NCBI GenBank assembly: GCA_001510575.1
Contig: LNGK01000001.1
Location: 806,001 to 870,000 of the forward strand
Length of the DNA stretch: 64,000 bases
DNA from: Knoxdaviesia capensis
Lineage: Eukaryota > Ascomycota > Sordariomycetes > Microascales > Gondwanamycetaceae
Direction: 5' to 3'
In this document: one piece after another, positions 58,401 to 64,000 of the stretch
Layout: every line of letters starts with the position of its first letter
How positions within the stretch are numbered: position 1 is the first letter of the stretch
Position numbers and translations under genes: made by a program
Notes under the pieces: model-generated
What the model was told of the DNA's origin: nothing
Databases searched by the model: none
Seen by the model: only the letters and a program-made list of their open reading frames with translations

Positions 58401-60426
58401 TCACAACTTCATATCCCGCTTCTTGCGCACATACAGCTGCACCAGCTCGCCCTTGACCTTGCCGTCCTTCATGATGCGCCGCAGGATCTTGCCGGACGGC
58501 GACTTGGGGATCTCGGCGACAAACACGATGCCGCCCTGCAGCCACTTGTACTTTGCGGTGCGCGCCTCGACCTCGGCGTTGAGCTGGCGGGCGAGTTCGG
58601 CGAGCCTGGCGGCGTCGCCGAGCAGCGTCGCGTCGCGCGGCACGACAAAGGCGCGCGGCCACTCGGTGGCCTCGTTCGCGTCGTGGATGCCGACCACGCC
58701 GGCGTCGGCCACCGCGTCGACGCTGCACAGGAGGGCCTCCAGCTCGGCGGGGGCCACCTGGTAGGCGCGCACCTTTATCAGCTCCTTGATGCGGTCGGTG
58801 ATGTACAGCCGGTGGGTGTAGTCCAGGTGGCCGACGTCGCCGGTGCGGAACCAGCCGTCGGCTGTCAGCGCCTCGGCGGTGGCGGTCGCGTCGAGCGCGG
58901 CCGGGTCGGTGCCGGGCGCCAGGCCGCCGATCGGCAGGTACGAGGCCATGAGGCCGGGGCAGCGGATCAGGATCTCGCCGCTGGCGTTGAGGGTTGTGGA
59001 GCGGGTCGGCCCGTCGGCGGCGCGGTAGGTGTTGTCGTCGGCGGCGATCATCACCTCGACGCCCCAGTGCGGCCGGCCGCTGTCGCCGACCTGCGCGTGC
59101 ATGTCGGCCTCGCTGGCGCCGCGCTGCAGCGTGGTGCTACAGGCTTCCGACAGGCCGTAGCCCAGGCGCACGCGAAAGCCGAGGCGGTGGTACACCTGCG
59201 CGACAATGTCGTGGCCGAGCGGCGCGCCGCCGGTCACGCCGGCGTACACCGACTCGAAGGCGTTCTTGCCCGAGGCGTCGCGGCGCGCGTACGGCTCGAC
59301 GGCGGCGGCCTTGGCCAGCATGACGGCCACCGGCGGGGCCATATGGAAGTAGGTGATGCGGTGGCGCTTGACGGCCTGCAGCACGGTGTCCAGGTGGAAC
59401 GACGGCATGACGTACACGGTGCAACCGGCGCACACGGCGAGCAGCAGCTGGTTGCACAGGCCGAACACGTGGTAGAACGGCACGTAGCCGAGGAAGCGCT
59501 GGTGCTGGCCGCGGTAGTAGTCGGCGTCGTGCCACAGGGAGGCGGTGGAGAAGTTGAGGGCGTGGTGGCTGAGGAGCACGCCCTTGGAGCGGCCCGAGGT
59601 GCCGGACGACCACAGGATCACGGCGGTGCGGTGGATCCAGGCGTCTGGCGACGACTCGGCAACGGCGGTCAGCGCGGCGTGCACGGTGGCCGGCGCAGCG
59701 GCAGTGTCCGGGGTGAACAGCTGCGACCAGTCGCGGCCGGAGGGCGTGCTGAGGGAGCCGGGGGCGTTGGGCAGCGGGTAGACGTCGGCGGCGGTGTCGA
59801 CGGTGTACACCGGCACGGCGTCGAAGAAGGCACGGTCGGTCTGGCGGGCGATGGCGTCGCGCATGGCGGGCCAGCAGGTGGTCGAGGTGACGACGACGCT
59901 GGGGCGGGCGTTCTGCAGGATCCAGGCGATTTCGTCCGCGGTCAGGGCAGGCGACACCAGCGTGGCGGTCAGGCCGGAGGCGAAGACGCCGAGCAGCACC
60001 GGCGGCATGGCCAGGGAGTTGGGGAGCTGCACGAGCACGACGGGGGCCACTTCCGGGCGCGGACAAGTTGGGGTGGGCGGGAGAACGTGGGTGGCGGTGG
60101 GGTCCAGGCCGAGGCCGAGCAGGCCGGCGGCGATGGCCAGGACGTCCTCACGCATGCGGCCGTGGGTTAGTGCGCGGCCTGCATAGACTGTTAAAATATG
60201 CCATTGGGGAGGATTGCTGCATCGAGGAGGGGGACTTGGGACACCTACCCGTCTTGTTGTCGATGTATATGGGCTGGTCGGCGGGAATCCGGGGTACGCG
60301 CTGGTGGGCCGGGGTGAACGCCGACTCATTTTCAAACGGGTTGCCGAACAACCAGTCAAAGGTGTTGACCACGGGGAGTCCGGTCGCGGCACGGCCGGCG
60401 ACGGCCAGAGTGGAAGAGGCGGACAT
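58401..60426 (-). CDS. AMP-forming acyl-CoA synthetase/ligase, 4-coumarate-CoA-ligase-like
   Basis: Two exons, 60249-60426 and 58401-60187, giving 654 residues. The junction restores PIYIDNKTVYAGRALTHGRM. ANL-superfamily motifs appear in order: the P-loop VILWSSGTSGRSKGVLLSHH (about 250), YVPFYHVFGLCNQLLLA, GVTGGAPLGHD, YGLSEACSTT, GWFRTGDVGHLD, DRIKELIKVRAYQVAPAELE, and the catalytic-lysine segment PKSPSGKILRR (about 620). Such enzymes adenylate a carboxylic acid and pass it to CoA. The substrate cannot be read from the sequence. The protein ends RDMKL; MKL is a weak variant of the peroxisomal PTS1 signal. No neighbouring secondary-metabolite genes are seen, so a housekeeping or catabolic role seems more likely. 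Confidence 0.9.
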
Positions 60427-61076
60427 GGCGGTGGATGGAGGGTTCCCGGAGGGCGGCGGGATACAGAGTTTGAGGCTGACGGGTGTTGTTCTGTCAAGAT
60501 TGAGGGGGGAATGGGATGTCCGGCGGTTTTCGATCGGGTCGCGATCTCCAAAAGATGCTGGATCTGGAGGTGGGCGGCGATCTCCAAATATTGCGATCAA
60601 AGTTCTTGTCCTGAGAGGGAGTTAGAGCAGCGGGTGTGAATGCAGTCCAGGCCACGACAACTGTAAAGCTCAATTGACGTTACAGCAACAGACAACAAAG
60701 ATGTGTATGGTAAAAGACAGAAGAAGGGAGAGTGAAGCCCCAAAAAAGCCAAATTAAATTATATCTCTGGCTGTGGCTCGCCTTTTACCTCGTCCAAACT
60801 CCGCGTGAAGATGCACAACTACCCGGCGACGACAGCCACGAGACACTCGAGGCTGCGCGGATGGGAAGAAGCCAGCTACAGCCGCGGGCCGGGGAAGCTC
60901 GCTCAGGTCAAGGCTGCCCGAGCTTGCGAGGTGCGGTTGTGGGTTCGGAGGTGGACGACGGGTTGTAAGGGTAAGCTTAACCCTGTTTGTCGTCAACTCG
61001 TAGTGTAGGTATAGGCGGTATGTGCGCGTGCTGTGCTGGGTACTTGGAGGGTGTACAGTAGAGGAGCGAGACAGCT

Positions 61077-61140
61077 GAGAGAGAGAGGGAGAGAGGGAGA
61101 GAGAGAGGGAGAGAGAGAGAGAGGGAGAGAGACAGAGGGA
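61077..61140. repeat. GA/GGGA simple repeat
   Basis: 64 bp of GAGA and GGGAGA units. Both strands give long spurious frames through it. Confidence 0.9.
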
Positions 61141-63026
61141 GCGCTTTGCGCAGTTGGGACTCGGGCACAGGCTCAGGGTGAACATCCCCAGACAAACGGC
61201 CACATATGCCAGCATATACCACAGCAACGGATTGCTGCTAGACCGAGTCTGGCCAGCCAAAAATGGCTCGCAGCCAGGGTCTCATTACCCCAGAATACCC
61301 CAACAGTGAGAGAGGAGAGAAAATTCCCGCCTCAACCAAAAGAGTGGCCTCCACAATTTGTCTGTGTCGCTTCGTCCGGGTTTTTCCTGGTCGTTGCAGG
61401 CCTGTTCCTGGTCCTAACCGACGCGGTCAGGTTAGCGACTCGAGAAAGGAATAGCGGTAGTACTGGGCAGTTAACTGTTCATGGACCGGTGGGCCAGGGT
61501 GGAATGCATTCCCCGCCAGGGCCATGATTTTTGGTGTCGTCGGCAGTTCGCGCGGGTCTTCTAGCCTGCAGCCGGCAATTTTGCCGGGCTAAACCTCGTC
61601 GCCCGCCATTTGCTGGAGCTGGGGCTGGTCTTTGCCCGCGGGTAGCGGGCGTGGCATAGCCGGCTGTGCTCGGCTGTTGTGTGAACAACTGTGGTGAAGT
61701 GAGACGAAGTTTGGTCGAGGGAGTGAGTTGGTGATCTTTCTTTTTTTGGGGGGTTGTTTTTTCTTCTTTTGTTTTCTGTCCGAGTGTGATCGTAGATTTT
61801 CTGTGTAGTGTGAGGTTTGGTGCGGCAGCTGGTGGCACCCGCAGAGAGAAAAGTCTTACAGCTGGCGAGGGTTCGGCTAACGCACCTGCCAAACGAGCGA
61901 GACGATATAACTTGCCTGTGTTTACATCTCTCGTTGACCTACAACACATCTGCGATTTTTTCTTTTCTTTTATTTTTTTATTTTTATTTTTTTGTTCTTT
62001 CATCTTGTTTCTATACATCTTTCCTCTCTCACTCCGTCTTCCCACTTTCAACAGCATTCTCTCGCTCTCCCACCGCGCGCTAATGTGCCCAGACCGTTCC
62101 TCATCCTCGTTACCAACGTCCCCTCACCATCTGCGATGCATGAGCCGCTGCCGTGCGGCTACTGCGTAGCCTCTTGGGCGTGGACTGAGGGTTGTGTGAA
62201 CAACACTTTCTCTTCCCCCCAAAACCAAACTGCCGCCGTCCCCTGAGAGGGCTTTTCCTGGTTGGTCTGTTCCTGTTTTTGTGTGTGTGCGCGTGTCCAT
62301 CTTGGCTTCGAACTTTCCGGCGGAGGGGGACCTTACTCCAAAAGATGTGCGTGTGTGATCTTTCGTGGACGGAGGCGCTGTGCGATTGGATGGTGGTCGG
62401 ATCCGAGTGTCTGGGAGGGGACTAGTGTCTCGCCCTCCCACGCCAGAGTCTCAACAGCCAGTACCAGCCCATGAGCCGCTGGCCGCGTGGTCCAGACAGC
62501 CTGCACGGGAGAGGTGATCTAGCCTTGTGCGAAAGCAGGCAGTTGTCGGGTAACCCATCCAGAGGGAACTCGATGTCTTTTTTGGGGGAAGTCCTTTTGG
62601 AGAATGAGGCTCGATTGGTAAATTATATCCCGGGCCAGCGTTGGCACCGCGTGAGTCTGGCATTTGTAGAGCTGCCTGCATGCGTGCACGGCAGATGGGA
62701 CATGCCGCGGTCTGAGGGCGGCTACACCGGTCATTGATGGACAGGCTACGGAGTCGAGATGTGGGCGGGGGAGGTTCGTAGGGCTTCACAGAACTTGTTT
62801 CCATAGCTTCGACTGTCAAATTCTGTGACTCCAGAGTCATCTCGGCCACCATGGACAACTCTCACCGGTCTCACCACCCCGAAGCATTGGAATGAGCACA
62901 GGAAGGATATCGTAGTGTCTGCAACGTCGATTGGCCGACTCTTTCGCAGAAAAAAATCTGCTCTTCCACCCCCTCCCCCTCATATCACCACGAACTGCAT
63001 ATGACACTTCAGACATCTCGTCAAAG

Positions 63027-63047
63027 ACACACACACACACACACACA
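63027..63047. repeat. (CA)n microsatellite
   Basis: About 20 bp of pure CA repeat. Confidence 0.9.
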
Positions 63048-63807
63048 TCTAGCCTGTCCCATCCTCGCAAGACATATCCCAAGGACCCCGAGTGACCCCT
63101 CGAAATGCACGATCTGGGTTGCATGAGGCTACCGCCTCACTTCTCGTAGCTGTGTGTCTCTTCGCCTGTCCCCACGACCGCAAGCCAGAGCACAGATCGC
63201 AACGGTGGTACCGGCTGGATGGGATTGTCTCGGAGCAGTGGCCGGGTTGGAGATGTTTTTCCTATGTCAAGTTCTGGTGACCGGCACCTTGGGGAAGTGT
63301 AGATCACCACGGGGGCGTGTGAGGGATGAGCGTCTAGCTGCATCTCCAACAGTTTGTCTCTCTTCGCTCGACCGGCTGGAGATAGTTGGAGAGTGTGAAA
63401 TGTCGCACGTAGGAAACCCTGGGAGCCACACTGTCTTTCCACGAGAGACGAGACGTCCTAGTAGATGTCTACAGTCGTTAAGCTTAATTTTGGGGGTTGT
63501 GGCAGGAGGCCGCTTTCCACAGAGTACTCGTAAGTCGTAACACACTCGCCGCACTCCAACGAGAGGAACACACACAGATGAATCCCAAAGCATGTGCCGG
63601 CTGCAATTTGTGCACACAGCTTAAGCACAAGACTTTGTTTCGGGCATGGCTCGGGATTGTGCACTGCGGGGTGGTGCACACACGCACATACACACACACA
63701 CACACCTGCTGTGCTATTCACCAATCAATACGAGGATAAAGCGCCTGGCTGGATAATAATAATAATAAAAAACCTGGGGAAGCACACGAAAAGGGGGGCC
63801 CGGGAAA

Positions 63808-63834
63808 TCTGGGGAAGTCTGGGGAAGTCTGGGG
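63808..63834. repeat. 10-bp tandem repeat, TCTGGGGAAG, 2.7 copies
   Basis: Two exact copies and a partial third; a related CTGGGGAAGC lies at 63774-63783. Confidence 0.8.
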
Positions 63835-64000
63835 TAAAGGAAAAACAATAAAAACCGGACACTGGATACCAAGGCCGGTCAGATGGGCCTAATATGGCAG
63901 ATTGCAGAGTGGGTTTTCTGGGGAAGCTGGAGCTGGGTGTTGTCGGTGTTTTTCAGGCATTTGCGAGAGTGTGTGCGACTGGACGATATTGGTGTCAGTC

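Larger units (their letters stand above)
60427..64000. other. Intergenic region to the end of the window
   Basis: 3.6 kb without a recognised gene. It contains the promoter of the ligase gene, a GA/GGGA tract, CA runs at 63027-63047 and 63677-63706, and a short 10-bp tandem repeat near the end. Confidence 0.45.

Noticed and set aside
58683..60170. A 495-codon open frame opposite the acyl-CoA ligase
   Set aside because: Shadow frame over a gene with clear ANL motifs; Val/Gly/His/Gln-rich without any domain.
55851..60426. ALG10 and the acyl-CoA ligase as part of a biosynthetic cluster
   Set aside because: ALG10 is a housekeeping N-glycosylation enzyme and no synthase, transporter or regulator gene accompanies the ligase.

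Overview
The window is nuclear DNA from a filamentous ascomycete (Pezizomycotina; probably Sordariomycetes, though the exact order cannot be read from sequence alone). The signs are short spliceosomal introns (mostly 70-170 nt, GTAAGT-like donors, CTGAC/CTAAC branch sites, YAG acceptors), GC-rich coding exons, AT/pyrimidine-rich leaders, and typical fungal families: mL59, IF1, Nsp1, a Clr5-domain protein and a NIPA-like transporter. Exon boundaries were built by hand from splice signals, reading frame and family motifs. No tRNA, rRNA, CRISPR array or transposon was found.

Layout. 0-5.6 kb: the end of an RGG-rich protein, then PRP28 (minus) divergent from mL59 (plus), then a DPH4-type J protein. 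6.5-12.2 kb: a five-exon 14-3-3 gene (minus) and the ATPase inhibitor IF1 (plus). 13-19.6 kb: nucleoporin NSP1 (minus), a doubtful small gene or relic, and an acidic protein resembling Laa2/DUF5102. 20.9-22.7 kb: eIF2 gamma. 26.9-33.3 kb: a Clr5-domain protein (plus) and a NIPA-like transporter (minus). 39.6-40.2 kb: a six-cysteine secreted protein. 44.9-50.6 kb: a histidine-rich acidic protein of unknown family, a highly aberrant Ras-like GTPase, and a CHIP-like TPR/U-box ubiquitin ligase. 54.5-60.4 kb: a small orphan protein, ALG10 and a 4-coumarate-CoA-ligase-like enzyme. Gene density is low, about 17 genes in 64 kb, with gaps of up to 6.3 kb made of non-coding DNA and simple repeats.

The genes do not form one pathway or a biosynthetic cluster. 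Most are housekeeping: splicing, mitochondrial and cytosolic translation, diphthamide synthesis, nuclear transport, N-glycan assembly and protein quality control. The most unusual items are the GTPase at 47.4-49.1 kb (altered P-loop, no recognisable DxxG, very large low-complexity insertions), the HxxH-repeat protein next to it at 44.9 kb, and short telomere-like TTAGGG motifs scattered through the intergenic DNA, four of them 400-500 bp upstream of a start codon.
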